Assembly: GCA_948099385.1 (NCBI GenBank)
Contig: CANUEZ040000183.1
Coordinates: 4,030,001 to 4,094,000, forward strand
DNA from: Fasciola hepatica
Lineage: Eukaryota > Platyhelminthes > Trematoda > Plagiorchiida > Fasciolidae
Length of the DNA stretch: 64,000 nucleotides
Direction: 5' to 3'
This document shows positions 22,680-35,820 of the stretch, piece by piece. Positions within the stretch are counted from its first letter, which is position 1. Each line of letters begins with the position of its first letter. The notes below the pieces were generated by a model. That model saw nothing but the letters and a program-made list of their open reading frames with translations. It was not told the DNA's origin and ran no database searches. A program made the translations under genes and the position numbers.

Positions 22680-25627
22680 AACTTTCACATTGCTATTGGT
22701 CAATGCCCGCTCCATTAGAAACAAAATCCAATAGATAAAATTAGCTGCATTACCAAATGACTCTAACTTTATTTTAGTGAAAGAATCTTGGTTAAAGGAC
22801 TCCTATCTAGTAGAGGACATTGAGGCACTCGGATACAAATTCTTCAGCAAAGGCAGAACACATCAAAGTTTTGGAGGCTGTCTGGTGTATGTAAAGGGAA
22901 CTCTCAGGGTGACAAGCTTTTAGCATCCTATCCTAGACTGCATTGTTGACGTTGTATGGCGGAACGTTGAAGTCGAACGTCAAGAACTGATACTAGGTTG
23001 CGTATACCGTCCGCCTAGATCTAGTCCTGATAGCTTCCTGCAAATTATAGAGGCACTCAACTTAATTAGTGATCTTAAAGTAGGCCCAAAATTGACAGCT
23101 GGTGACTAAAATGCACCAGAAATATGCTGGACATCATTCACAGCACCACGCCATTTAATACAGTTTTTGAATGCAATTCACCTAGGAGGATGGAAGCAGC
23201 ACGTCAGGTCCCCAACCAGACGCGGCCACACTCTTGACTTATTCTTGTCACTAGGATTACCCCAGGTTATAACAGAAGTTCAGAATAACCTACCCGGGAG
23301 TGATCACGCAACTGTCCACTGCTGCTTCACAGTGCCCATAAAGGATAAACAGCCGACACCCCCGCATAAGCCATATCGTAAGGCTAACTGGAATATACCA
23401 CCTTCTTTGATTCAAAGCCAAAATAAGGACACCTTCATTCTAAGTGCAGATCCCCAGCAGGTGGCAAATCAACTTTACTCCATCTTTGAACGATGCCTCA
23501 ACCAAATAGCCTCGTCACACAGGTCATCAATCCGCCCTAAAGAAGATAAAAGTTCTCGTCTCAACTTGAAGTTAAGTAGACTCCAACGCATTTATCTCAA
23601 AACAGGGGACCTTTTGCTGGTAATGCAGTTAAATCTTTTGGCTGAAACGATAAAACTGTACCCCAAGAAGGAAATGATACAACAGGAACTCAAGGCCTTA
23701 CATGATTCCAAGAAAGTCGAGATTCTTGCAAAACTGGTGAAGTCGAGGGACTCCAAAACAACTTCATCTATCTCTTCTATCTCTTTCAATAACAAGTGCC
23801 TCGACAAATCGCTGGACGCAGCAGAAGCACTTAACACGTTCTTTGCTTCTCTCTTAATTAGTGATACAGCACCATTTTTCTGCTACCCACCAGCACCATC
23901 ATATGGGCCACTTTCTTCTGTAACATTCCTGTCCTCCGAAAACGGGCCTTTAATTTCAAATATCAAAAAGTTTTTCCACCCCGGTTCGAACTCGTTACCC
24001 TCGGCCATCTTTAAATTGAGTGGCCCAGATATCCCAATTCTTTTATCAAATTTATTCAATTTGTCTACGCGCTTTAGTTGGTATCCCATACAGTGGAAAA
24101 CGTTTGTTATTATTCCAATTCATAAGAAGGGAACACGGGAGGACCCGCCAAATAATGGCCTGTGAATCATACCCCAGTAGTATCGAGGATTATGGAAAGA
24201 TTTATAAAAGTTAGACTAACGGATCACCTCCTTAAAAACCACCTTATAAGTGAAGGTCAGCAAGGTTTCCTAAAACATCGATCCTGCGCAACTTGTATGA
24301 CTGACCTTCTGAACCTTATTACGATAGCTGCCAATGATGATAAAGCAGTGATCACAGTCATTTTAGGCATGTCTAAGGCCTTCGACTGGGTGTCTTACAT
24401 TCGTTTGTTGTCAAACGCTAAGACATTCGGCACTGTTGACTCATTACATGCCTGGCTGGAATCCTACTTGTCCTCGCGCAGTCAAGTGGTAAACTTTGAT
24501 GGCACAATTCCGACACCCAGCCCCGTAACCAGCGGCGTGATCCAAGTAGTGTACTGGGCCCATCGTTGTTTCTTATGTACATATACGATATATTTACCGT
24601 GGTTCGCCATGGACCTCCTATTTTATTAGCTGATGATGTAAAGTTGTTGTACTCCTTCGACCATAATTCATTGGGTAATACTATAGCAAAAATACCGGTG
24701 GACTTACGGATGCTCAATTCCTGGTGTACCGATTAAGTAATGAAGTTCTCGACGGACAAAAGCTGCATTCTTACGCACAAGCGTCATGTCCCTCCCGAAA
24801 AGTTTAATGAATGTGGTCATCTGATCCCCAAATAATCATCAGTATGCGACCTGGGCATACACTACTCCTGCTCGTTCAACTTCTCGGAGCAAACAGACAC
24901 TAAAATTGCTAGGTCCCGCAGGTTAATAGGACTTTTCCACAAAACATTCCGTTTGCGTGAAAGTAAACTCAGTGTCTATACAACACACGTTAGACCATTG
25001 CTAGAGTGTAGTTTAATAGTTGGCTCCGACATGCGCCAGATTGATAGGATTGCCATCGAAAAAGTTCAGCACACCTTTACTAAACAAATAGTTGGCTGTT
25101 CGTCTAGTCTCAACCATAAACAACGCTGTGACCTGCTACACCTCGAACATCTTTGTCTCCGACGGATATGGAACAACTTGTCCTTTTTCCGCTCACTATT
25201 AAAATATAGCTCCTGCAAAGCCTCCGCTTTGGTACGAGACCCATTAAGCTTGAGGTATTTGTTACGATAAAGCAGTCTTTTGATTACTGTGCCGTCCTCG
25301 AGAACCAGCCTACGGTCCAATTTCTTTTTTGTTAAATATTCAAAATTGTGGAATAAACTTCTACCAATTGTCCGAGCAATAGGTGAACTGCCGAGATTAA
25401 AAGAGGAATTAAACAAACGGCTTGATTTTCTGACATTTGCGTCAAACGACGATCCATACACTTCGGAGGAGCGAGCGTACAATTTTGGTTTGTCCATTGA
25501 CGGCAATGCTGGAACAGTCGCAGAGCCAGTGACACGGCCGTCACAAAACTACAGTATCCCGCAGGGGTGTGTGGAAATACTATCTTTTCCGTCGACGGGG
25601 AAAGTGATGCAGCAGATGTTGGGGTAG
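22680..25627 (+). pseudogene. CR1-like LINE ORF2 (endonuclease and reverse transcriptase)
   Basis: Endonuclease: LLLVNARSIRNKI (22692 onward), VKESWL, GGCLVYV, LGCVYRPPRS, and GD-stop-NAP near 23100 where the family has G-D-F-N. The frame 23167-24165 (332 codons) continues with TRRGHTLDLFLS and the RT start IIPIHKKG. After a frame change comes 24162-24629: VVSRIMERFI, QGFLKHRSC, then L-G-M-S-K-A-F-D where the catalytic Asp of L-D is Gly. The polymerase box at 24626-24637 reads L-A-D-D, keeping both aspartates, and is followed by VKLLYSF. The C-terminus (24953-25510) matches LINE tails: VRPLLECS, WNKLLPIV. At least six stops and three frame changes are present. Confidence 0.85.
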
Positions 25628-28600
25628 CCCCCTTCGTCAGAGAAGAATTGGAGCACACTAAATCAGAAGTTCACTTAAGCAATTGCTCAAAGGTACTTTT
25701 TAATCATGAGAATGCAAACTTGGCAAGCGGCTGTTAAGGCGCACGTAGAAGCTCAAACCGAACCCTGGACTCCGAATGACGGAAGCGCTACAGCAGTTCC
25801 ATGCGTTGGAAGGCGCAAGTCCAATGACGGGAGGCTTCAGCCTACCAGACGAAGAAGGAACAGCAGGAAGTCGTGTCCCGGGTAGAGTGGGGGAGGGCTC
25901 CCTCGAATGAATGCACTGCAGGGCTCTAACTCAGCGTGTTTTAGGAAATCCAAGGTGCGGATCAGGGCAGCCCCCCTCACTGTTTGACTGGGTGATAACA
26001 GGGCCTAGAAATGGAAGATAAGTCAGATTAACTGCCACCTGTGGGCAAAAATGTTTATGCTGCCTCCATATTTTCTCTGTTATAAACATGCGGAAGCAGT
26101 TAGAAACTATACAGAAATTTTGAAGAAAAAACTAGGAGGAAGTCATAGCTAGGGAGGCCGAGCTAGATGCGCTGATAGAGGAGTAAGAAACCGGGCCAGA
26201 GGAAATGTGACAGAGGGTCAAGAATAGTCTTCCAGAGATACACAGCAGTTTTTCCTCACTTTAGGATGCTTGGATGGGGGCAAGCTAGCTTGATGGACAC
26301 CGGAATTTCGACTGGCAGGCAAAATGAAGGAAAAAAGTTGGTAGCTCTCTAAAGGTGCTGGCTGCGAAAGGAGTTGACTACGGTGAAAGGAGAAGGGAAG
26401 ATCAGCCTGAGAGATCCAACGAGGTGCAAAGAGGTTGTTTGAACTAAAGCTGGCCAGAAAAGACACACAGGACCCTAGAAGCTTGGTCTAATCAAAGGCT
26501 TTACTGAAGAATTGAGTAGAACCTCTGGTCTTGAGGAACTAATGTGAATTATGGAGTGATGAGCAAGGTACAGCCGATGTTTTTGGACCATACTTTGGGG
26601 TATCTACAGACCTGATTAGAGGCAAATGCATCATCCGATACATGAATGAGCTTCCATTGTTTTCAGCCTGCAAGTGAGGGTTGGGGAGACAGGGTACTTG
26701 CTGGCAGGACCAAAAACAGATAAGTTGCTGATAATTGGTAATGTGCACACGGTCATCATGAAGTCACTGTCAGCAGCAGTAAGTGGACATGTCTGGCGTC
26801 TCTACCGTGCGGTACATAATCAAGAGGTATTATCACTGAACTGAAAGTCAGCAGCAGTTGTTGCCACTCACAACGCAGACTCGCGGTCGGAGTAGAATTA
26901 CGATCCTGTAAGCCTCACACACATTCACTGCAAATTGAAGACATTGGGAGTAGAGTGGCACCTAGGCAGGTGGCTGTCAGCCTTTTTGGTTGACATGACC
27001 CTCCACGTTGGGGTGGGATCCTGCAGTTAAGCATTTGGGTGGTACTAGAAATAATCCTGGTGCCCTTGGAAAATTTCGTACAGTTTCTGTCTGGCCGCTT
27101 CACTAAAAATTGATCCGCAAGTAGAACCCGAACGAACGGTCGTTAATAACTATTCGCGTCGTTCTTGCACACGTGCATCTTCCGCGTTCTATAATAATGC
27201 TCTATTCAGCTATTTAACATTTAAACGGTTCTTAATTAATTTCCAGCACTGGATTCTAAACTGACTCCTATCTGCAAAAACCATTTTGGGTCATTTTGAT
27301 TCATTCGAATACCACCCAAAATAGTTTTACTGCTGGTGAAATGCTCAATTTCTTCTAACGTTTGACAATATTAAACCCTAGCAATTATTGTTCCACATGT
27401 CGATCATGCGTCCATGTGTGCCTCTTGAACTCTGTTGAGAGATACGACGTCAGAATAAGTTTCCATGAGCTTTTCGAGGGAAGCAGAAACGATATGATGC
27501 GAAACGGTACCAGGCTGGCTTTAACAGGCGCGCAGTAAACAACTATTCAACTGGGAGGACGGAGTTCCAAACCATCTTAGAAATTCGCCGATATCCAAAC
27601 TACCGATTACATGCCTTGATAAATGACTGAGAGGTTCACCCATATATCATATAGAAATTCTGAAATGGGGCCTCTCAGCCCTGGACGTGGGCAATAACTT
27701 TGAATTACAAGCGCACCTGACCTTAGGCCACATTTTCCATAAAGGACGATCCAATTCAAAATGAAGAACTGCGTAACGTTGTTCTACGCATGATGCCTGA
27801 GCTGAACGGACTCCTGATAGCAAAGTGAGGTACAAAATTATATTTGTCAGCAAGGCGCACCTGGGCTGCTTAATCACAACTGCACTCTGAACGGGTATGA
27901 TATCATCAAATAGCTGATAACTAGTGACCTGTCATGAGCTGGTCCGAGATATTGCCGTAAGTGGAACACTGGTGATTCGGGAGAAAGCTGTACTTACTCA
28001 TGGCCCTTCATTTACCATGAGTCTGCTCTTAAGTACTGGGGCACAGTGTGGTGGAAAGCACAAACGTCATGGTTGTCCCCTCGTGTTGACGGAGAAAGGA
28101 TTTTTCCTACTCCTCTTTTTTCAATTAAACTGAAGGAACCAGCCAAGCCGTAAAAGGACCTGGTAGGAATCAACAAAGTGGGCCCCGACCACCGAGAGTG
28201 TAACCTACAGCACTCTGGATGCCATCAGTAACTATCGCACCGAGACCGCATGCGAGTGTCCTCCAAACCAAGCGGGTGGTTCAAACTACGTGAAAATTCC
28301 AATACGAATCCTTTTAAGCTAGAAATGCTCAAAGAAATCTTGACGTTTTAGATGCTCAAAAGTCCCATCAGTCTAAATCTGGATGGGAGGGCATTAGCTA
28401 CCGCGTCGAAAAAAGCTTCGGACGTTATAGAGAAGCACCATCAATGCAGTAACCTGAACAGAAGAAAATGTTGGATAGCCAAGCAAGAAGATCTTGTCTC
28501 TCAAGTATCATTCAACTAACACTCACTCTCACATGTCTGGGTGGGTCGGCATCATACAGCACTCTAACATGCCACCGGCTCCCAAGCTAGTGGGTTAAAG

Positions 28601-29640
28601 CCGGTTACGTAGAAAAACACGAGATGCGTGAAGCTGTTTAGGCGGGACCTCACGGTGTCTTTATTCCTTGGATGGCTTCCACAGGCGGATTTAACGCAAA
28701 GGATGCCATAGATGGTTTCGTGGAGTTACTTGACCCCTGGATAAATAATAAAGTAAGTGCTAGTGAGAGGCAAATCAGCAGTCCAGGTAAATGTAGACAG
28801 TCAATGAATGTGCACCCAGGTACCTTCTCCACTCACGAGTGGGGCTAGAAACCGGTGGAGTCCGACTTTATATCATTGAGGTTGTTGCATTGTTTCCTAT
28901 CCCCTTTCCCTCTGCAGATTTCTGCGAACAAAACGGGAAGCACTCATGTCTCGGCCGAAACTGCATACTGTACGGTGTCAACAGAGACGCCGGAAACAAA
29001 ACACATATTGCGGTTTCCGTCGGCTCTGATCCAACACTGATTCCGACAGCCAAAACACGGCCACTTGAAAAATACGGTTGTCAGGCCCGTGAATCCTCGT
29101 GAAACTTCGTGAATGACGGTTGGCCTTGGCTACTTCCGTCGCATACAGAAGCACTGTTGTGTTACCACGCGGTTTAATTTTATGGAGCGTTCCATTCTAT
29201 CGTGGCTGTCCGCCCTGGTGACTGGGCAAAGATGGTTATTTCATAAAAAATACGCACAGCAGCATTTACTAATTTGGCACTCTTTTGGGGCATAAGTTTA
29301 CTTCAACTGGTTCGCTTTCGGTGGAGTGATGTCTGTTTGGCAAAGCGTTTTTTAATTGTGCCATTGGTAGTTGCCATCACTGCCTTTACCATTCTTCTGG
29401 TTTGTACGTTTTGGTGTATCAGGTGGCATGAGGAAGGTTTGAAACGAAAGTTCACGTAGGGCTAGCAGTTGCAAAGGTATGTGGAATCTTTCTATGGAAG
29501 CGTATATCGCCGGGACCAAAAGCTTACTGTGGTAAGCTCAGAGGTCGGGAGTACTCCAGTGCTTCGGAAGTCTACTATAACTGAGGCTCAGTAGCCCCGG
29601 GAAATTAAGTCATTGTGAAAAAGCAGAGCTGCCGGGTCGA
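25628..29640. other. About 4 kb without a recognisable gene
   Basis: Short open frames on both strands, none with a family motif that I recognise. One short frame with a membrane-like segment is listed separately (29274-29459). I see no RNA gene or clear repeat here. Confidence 0.45.
29274..29459 (+). other. Short open frame with a possible membrane segment
   Basis: This 61-codon frame encodes a hydrophobic run of about 20 residues (VPLVVAITAFTILLVC) near its middle, followed by Trp/His and basic residues, in the layout of a single-pass membrane protein. No ribosome context, splice structure or homologue can be shown, and the frame is short enough to be chance. It could be an exon of a host gene. 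Confidence 0.15.
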
Positions 29641-29659
29641 ACGCTGTCAATCCAGCAGT

Positions 29660-30320
29660 TAGCCTGCCCCTTTCGGGTAGTTATTTACGTGTACGGAGCT
29701 TCTTTAAGGGGGGGTGAGGTGCAACAGAGCTGGCTTAGGGCAATTGTAGAGGCAGTGCATAAGGCAGGATCCAGAAAGAAACTGATAATGTAGACCTTTC
29801 ATCCTGACATCCGCGTTGCGTAAGCGCTTGGAAAGTAAAACGAGAAAGCAGTTTTGCTTGCATCTGGTTACCAATGAACTACTGGCACATGCCCACTATG
29901 GGTTTGGTAAAACAGATGGTGGATGACAAATCAAGTGATGTTCTTGGACTAGGCCACATGACTACTGGATAAAGGAGCGGTAGTGGGCGTTTGTAACTTG
30001 AATTCCGGTAAGGCTTTCAACTCTGTGAGTCAACAACCGCCTAAAAATATAAATAGCAGGCCTTAAGGATAGTCAGGAAGGCAGGTGTTTGAATAAAGCA
30101 CTCATGAGAATCTTAGTTTCTGAGTCAAAGTAGGTAGTTATCTACCTTGGTCAATGCAAGCTCCCACTTGTGTGCCATGGAGTTGAGTACTGGGAAGCTT
30201 GCTGTTACTCCCCTACATAAAATTAACTATCGAAAGAATTGAGCACCCCATGTTTCATCTTTGCAGATGGAAACGGCGAGGACTGGCTAAGTACAGAATA
30301 AAGATGCTATTCTCAGAACA
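29660..30320 (+). pseudogene. Highly decayed LINE remnant (endonuclease and RT traces)
   Basis: Traces match LINE B (48-52 kb) in order. SWLRAIVEAVHKAGSRKKLIM (29735-29790) aligns with the endonuclease segment before the GDFN motif. HYGFGKTDGG (about 29896) aligns with R-H-G-F-L-K of the RT, and VVGVCNLNSGKAFNSVSQ (29979-30032) with the catalytic Y-L-D-F-S-K motif; here the Asp is Asn. Stops are frequent and the intervening segments have been lost. Confidence 0.5.
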
Positions 30321-31889
30321 GAAGATCAATGGGATTGGCACCTGTGTATCGCTAATTGCTATATCCTGACTACCAACACACACGGAACGAGCAGCAATTC
30401 GTCTCAAAGTTTGTCGGGGTTAAAAGCCCAGGGGTATTAGTATGTTGCATGACCTACCCATGTGTCACAAGTATTCGCAAGTGATTCACTCCGGTCCAGT
30501 CGGTCTTTCATTTGCGTGCGCGATGCCTGCCTATCCCAAGCTGTGCCTTGTTCCATCTTAGCGATCACCGCCAAGTAGGTGTAAGTGTGACAGATATTTG
30601 TTTCTTTTTTGTCCCCTTGATACATTAGTATGCCTGCTTTTGCCGGTGGACGATTCACTTGTTTGTCAGCTCTTGTGCCTTCGTGAATGTTGATTGATAT
30701 ACTAATAAAAGGATCTATTGCTTACCAGGTTCTCTGAATTCTGGGAAAAACACGTGGTTAGGCAGGACTTTGGGCCTTCACAGTAACGTCGGAGATCTGC
30801 ATATATGGCCGCAAAGCCTAAACTAGGGAGTGTGAATCTGTCACTAGCGCAAACCGGAAGTCTCCGCCCCTTTTACAAGACTTCCGTGAAGACTTTTCTG
30901 GAGTTATGTGTGCTGGCTGGAGGTACTGATTACCGTCAAGATAAGGGTTGTTTGGAAGTGGCAGAGCAACTTGCAACTGGAATTAAAACCGCCCGGCTAA
31001 AGAGTCTTAAGCCCAAAGCCTAGAAGCTCTTAGTCTCCTCTCTTTGGTGTGTTTTAGAAGCTCTCGAGGTTGGAGGGGGTTGTCGGGTGCAGATATGGGT
31101 AACTGGTTTTTTTTATGGTAAGCTCTGCACCGGGGAACATAGTCTTAGGCTACGGCAGACACACTCAGTGCTAGATATACGAGTTTATTTTTCATCAAGT
31201 GGGGTTTTACCTCCGTGAAATGGACCATCAGACGATGCCCTCGGTTGCAGCAGTTTACAAACTTTCGGAATGCCCTGAACTCATGTCGGTGCAAGCCCTT
31301 CCCAGAGCTAGCTGTCTAAAGGATAGGGATGAACTAATGAACCCTGCTATTTTCGTCAGATAACCTACGTCTGTTCGGGCGAAATTGCCTCGTGAATTCT
31401 GCGCTTCAAACTGAACATCCAGGGTTCGCGTAGTGGGCTGATAAAGGCTCTCTAAAAACACGACGATATGAAAACACCATTTGTCTCAACCACTTTTCTA
31501 CTGTTCAAACTGAAATGAACTGACAATGTGGTGTGGATCTCTTCATATACACTTCAATTCCACGGTATGTCCGTAAACTTCTCACTTGTTATTGTTAGGG
31601 CACTGTCCATAGTAAAACAGTTTTTTATGCCGTGTGAATTTCGTGTCCTCTGTCTTCCCCTATTCCCGTCCTCTCGCAAATCCTATTACTTTCCTTTTTG
31701 TTTGATGAGTCCGCTTCAAGGCTACAGAGCCCATCCGGAAATGGAGAAAACGGGCTCAAGACGTCGAATATTTGGGTACTTTGGGGATTCAAGACTTTAA
31801 GTGAACTGAACTGTGCAACCAGGGCTTCATCGAAGGGCTTGACTGTTTTCATCACCGTCTATTGCCGGGAAGATAGGGACATTCGGAAT
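30321..31889. other. No gene recognised
   Basis: A 72-codon frame at 30805-31023 has no recognisable motif. The string caaactgaaatgaactg at 31506-31522 resembles the 3' tail of the LINE B family and may mark the end of the preceding remnant, but its flank does not align. Confidence 0.35.
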
Positions 31890-33120
31890 AGGATGTCGAT
31901 AAGTAGCGGCTGGAGGACTCCCTTGAGGGACTTTTGGTGGCAAGGCAGAGACAGGTGCTCTGATTTGGTGAAAGTAACGAGTGGCCTGCCTCAGGTATCC
32001 TTCCCGGGTCCGATGCTGTCCCTGCTGCCATTTAGCAACTTGACCTCTATCCTGCAATGGCCTAGATTCACGTTCTGAGGGTCTCGCCAAAGTCTCATGG
32101 TATGTGGTTAAGGGCTGTTGTACTGTAAATTAGAAAACAGAGAACTCATAGAGCACGTAAACAAGTATGTGTGCGATCTGTCTGGAAGCAGACTACTCGG
32201 ACATTGTGCACAAACTGAGAAATTAAAATGCAGTGATCTTATGAGTGGACCTGAACAACCAATCAAGGCACTCTGGTTAAGTGAAAGGGAAAGTATTTAG
32301 GTTGATCACGTGGAGGACTCTTGAAAGCATGCATGCATCCAATGAACACATAGCAACGGAGATCTAGGCAGGGACATGTAAATCTTTCTGCACGGGGCAC
32401 AGAAACGAGACTCACCACTGAGAGCTGGAAAAAGCCATTTGTCGTCAAGGGTAGCAGAAAGCTCACTGCCGTCCATAACCAGGGACAGCTCACCACAGAA
32501 GCGGTTAGCGGAGTCAATTACCTCGTGGTTATTGAACTTCGATTTTTAAAGGTCGGAGTCGAGCGAAGATCCTCAGTACGGGGCTCGTAATGTTTTCTTA
32601 ACACCACTGTCACCAATGTAGTGCCGAAAGCTGGGGATATCCGAGCAAAATAGATGGCCATAGTACGACCTCAATTCCAAGGTAGAGTGAAGGCTTAGTA
32701 ACACTTCTAAAGCAAGAATGCTCCCCATTTGGAGGAGGTTCAACGTCAAGCGACACGAATGGTTGCAGAAAAGAGGGGTGAGATGTATGAACAGAGACCC
32801 AGTGAAGTAGAACTTTTCGCATCGGAAAGAAAGACCTCGAGGAGATCTTACAAGGAGGTATGGGGTATTAAAGAGTCCTCCTGGTTTTAGACCTGATGAC
32901 GTTCTCCAGATGGCTTTGGATTCCCAAACAAGGAGGCTCGAGAAGGAGCTGAAGAAAGCTCGAGCACGGCTGATAACCGGACCGCACTTCTTTGGCAGCA
33001 GAATAGTGAACAACTAGAAAGTTCCACCAGGTGGAATGATAGACCTGCAGAAGTTACAGTCCTTTTGGGAGCGTCTAGAAAGTAATTAGAACGAGATCAT
33101 TCTCCGTCGCGAGTGTTCAA
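31890..33120 (+). pseudogene. Decayed LINE of the B family: RT core and C-terminus
   Basis: 31905-32085 aligns in nucleotides with 50882-51065 of LINE B; the RT motif S-G-V-P-Q-G-S reads S-G-L-P-Q-V-S, and the region of the polymerase box is destroyed. After about 550 bp with no match, 32648-33115 aligns with 51390-51850, encoding MAIVRPQ, VQRQATRMV, KKARARLI, PHFFGSRIVNN and GGMIDLQKLQSF. Most frames are closed by stops. The unmatched interval may be a deletion scar plus foreign sequence. Confidence 0.72.
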
Positions 33121-33189
33121 TGCATTTAGTAAATGAATGAGAGGTGACAATATCGCCCATGTGAAGAGTATTGCACATGAAGTTTTTGC

Positions 33190-33345
33190 TGTTGCATACT
33201 GACTCAGTGAACGCACACCATGCAGCTGATGCGCAATGATATGTTACGTTTCCCTTTTGTTTGAGCAGGATTCAACGAATTATTTTGAGCATTGGGGTGT
33301 GCGCAACTTGTGTGCACCCCGTCGAAGGAATTCTGGAAGCTCCAT
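33190..33345 (+). repeat. LINE B-family 3' UTR, copy 1
   Basis: The block from ctcagtgaacgcacacc to gaaggaattctggaagc matches 51945-52120 and 43905-44080 in the same order: an aatgcat-like start, gatgtgcaatga, then the gaattctgga landmark. It sits where the 3' UTR of the preceding remnant should be. Confidence 0.72.
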
Positions 33346-33399
33346 TGTCCTTGGCAATCACCCTCTTCTGACAGACCACCACTGACTGGTTGGCCTGAA

Positions 33400-33600
33400 G
33401 TTGCACTCAGGGTTCACATGCATAAACTGGACACACCGAGGACGAACAAGAGCATAATGACACGTTCCTTTCCTCAGAGCGTCATAAATAAGTGGAACAA
33501 GTCACCTCTACCCGTAGTAACAGCAGCCTCGGCCTTCGCTTCCAAGCACAAACTGAGTGAGAGCCAGGTAGGGGTATTCCCGGACTTTGAATAACTATCC
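33400..33600 (+). pseudogene. C-terminal fragment of another LINE
   Basis: In the frame 33292-33594, the part from about residue 37 encodes LDTPRTNKSIM, FPQSVINKWNKSPLPVVTAASAFASK and a short tail to a stop at 33592. The pattern R-x3-WN-x-x-P-x-x-VV-x-A-x-S is the conserved end of CR1/jockey-group RT proteins. It follows directly on a LINE B-family 3' end, so it is a separate, 5'-truncated insertion. Confidence 0.62.
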
Positions 33601-34424
33601 TAACTAGCTGTTTTGTTACCGTATTTTCATCTTTTTCCTCTCCCCTCAACTATTTGCCCGATATTGTATCTGGCCACACTGGCATTTCCTTACTGCACTT
33701 ATCTCCATCATGGTCCTCATAACTTCCTGCCCACCGTCATTCCATACTTACATGTTTACATTATTCGACGACTATGGGTAGGCCCCACATAGGGGCAGTA
33801 GTGCCTTCCAGTGTTGAATCTATATTATTGTGAGCTTGCTGTTTCCAAGGCGAAGCCTACACCCTCCCTCCCCCTAGCTAATACAAATACCGAATTATAT
33901 TGGATAGCTGGAAGTTGCGGAAGGCTGGAGCCCCCCGAGTTCGTTGTGCAAGAAGCTGGACATAAATTGACTCAAGCCTCGAGCCCTGTCTTGGCGCCAC
34001 CTGACGTGGCCACCTTTCGTGTGCAAACTGAACCGATTTAGACCCAAAGGCTCCGGGGATCTATCTCAGGATGCCTACTTTAACACCTTGGCATTGGGAA
34101 AGTTGTTCATACCAAACCAGCCCAGTAGGCTTCTGGGCAGTTTTACTCTCGAGTCCTTTCCCGAGATATTTTCCAAACTTATCGAGCCGCACCCAGAGAC
34201 AAACATTCGGGCACGACCGCCGGTACTAAAAAGAGATAAAACACAATCGAGAAGGTCCGAAGGAGGGTTACGAAACACCCACGGGGCCTACGAAACATAC
34301 CCCATCCTGACAGACTTCGCGTCCTGAATCTATACAGCGTGAGGTACAAGTAGTTAATAGAACACTTCATACTCCTAAAGGACATTTTAATCATGTACAG
34401 GCAGTCGAATCATCACGTGTTTAC
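33601..34424. other. LINE 3' UTR and unassigned sequence
   Basis: The first part is pyrimidine-rich and is probably the 3' UTR of the preceding LINE fragment. At 33985-34035 the string tggccacctttcgtgtgcaaactgaaccg resembles the last bases of the LINE B family (compare 44075-44108 and 52111-52140). No gene is supported. Confidence 0.4.
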
Positions 34425-34748
34425 ATGGGTTTTTCATTTATTCACTGCACGTTCACTCTCTTAAGCTCGGGCAGGAACGTCCACGGCTCAGGGCCAGGGA
34501 ACACGTTTTCGGTACGTGTATTTTGCCTGTGGAACTTGCTACTGGTACCCATAGTTGAAGCAACCTTCAAGCGGCTGTTCACAGGGCAACTCTACAGGAA
34601 TATTGCCAAGCAGTGCCCGGGTGATGCTTTTGAAGTTCCAAGTGCAGCATTCGTACTGGTCCCACCCGTGCGGCGTTGCAATGATAGTTGGGGTTGCTTG
34701 GGTAGGTGTGATGCTGACATGAATCGTTCCTGCTCGAAGCTCGTTTGA
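34425..34748 (+). pseudogene. Possible C-terminal LINE fragment
   Basis: The 107-codon frame includes NTFSVRVFCLWNLLLVPIVEATFKRLF, which fits the LINE C-terminal pattern R-V-x2-x-W-N-x-L-P-x-x-V-x-x-A-x-x-x-x-F-K. The rest shows no motif. Frame and order fit, but the match is short. Confidence 0.38.
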
Positions 34749-35820
34749 GAATCGAGGGCTGTTTGAGTGCGGTGTAATGTCAGGGTGGGGTTGCCAGGCT
34801 ATCCGTAATTTTATTTATTCTTCCTCTGACGGAAAATACAGTCGTACATTGCACATTAGGCGGAGGGTCAACCGATGGGTCACCAGATCACGCCACAGAC
34901 ATGAGTGATTTATCAGGTTTCGAACCCACATGAGCAAGCCAGCCGCACAACATCCTTCTTGCCTTCGTTGCAACTTACTGGACCAGATCAACAAAAGAGG
35001 ACGAGAAGAGGGTCCAGCATGGTACGCTTCGGAGGGCTAGAGACACGATAAAATAGGATTACAAACGAGTGAGAGAACTGTGAAATAAAATGACACAAAA
35101 AGAAAAGCCAATAATGAGAAAAACCAAGGCATGGAAGGATAAGAAAAACAAAAATAACGAAGGCAACAAAGAAAAGGATTGCTGAGCGCAAGTCAAAGAT
35201 ATGGGAAAACAAAAATGAAAGGAAGAGAACAAAGAAAAACAGAAGTGAATTCAGAATGAAAAGGACACAATGTTTAGGAGGAGTGACAGAAACGGATAAA
35301 ATAAGGATTGCGTGGGTGTGAAGACAGAGGGCGAATATAAATGAAAAAAGCCCAAACCAGATAGGACAACTATCATGCCGAAAGGGCAAAAACGGAATGT
35401 TAGATAAAAAAACTCGTCACGGTCCACCAGCCTTGGGGATTTTGTTCCCCCTAGCACCCATCGACTAGCATCAACATTTGCGCACCAACACAATGAGAAA
35501 GGGAAGCATTTTGACATGCAACGGTTTTCAACTTGATAGTTTAGAGCCTATTGCTTAGTAAAATGCAAGTATGTGACACGGCTGGCATCGGATCCCCTAC
35601 CATCTTATAGAAGACTTTAGAGAGCGGCTACCGCAGACAAAGTGATGTCTGTGTGGAGCTGCACCTTATCCTCTGACATGGCTAAGTTGCGATAATATAT
35701 CGTAAAAAATATATATCGTGCAACAACAAAAAAAGACGTGAAACAGCAAAGTATCACAGATTTGCCGGGTGGGCGAATAATACAGGAAGGTTCCGGAAGT
35801 TTCGGGCTCACCAATATAGG
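34749..35820. other. No gene; purine-rich tract
   Basis: 35030-35400 is strongly purine-rich on the plus strand (many aaag and gaaa words), so the minus strand shows a hydrophobic 133-codon open frame that reflects composition, not coding. The string tttcgaaccc near 34917-34926 is the reverse complement of a tRNA B box, but no A box or tRNA fold can be drawn. Confidence 0.45.

Noticed and set aside
34988..35389. Minus-strand 133-codon open frame rich in Phe and Leu, resembling a membrane protein
   Set aside because: The plus strand is a purine-rich low-complexity tract, so the hydrophobic product is a composition artefact.
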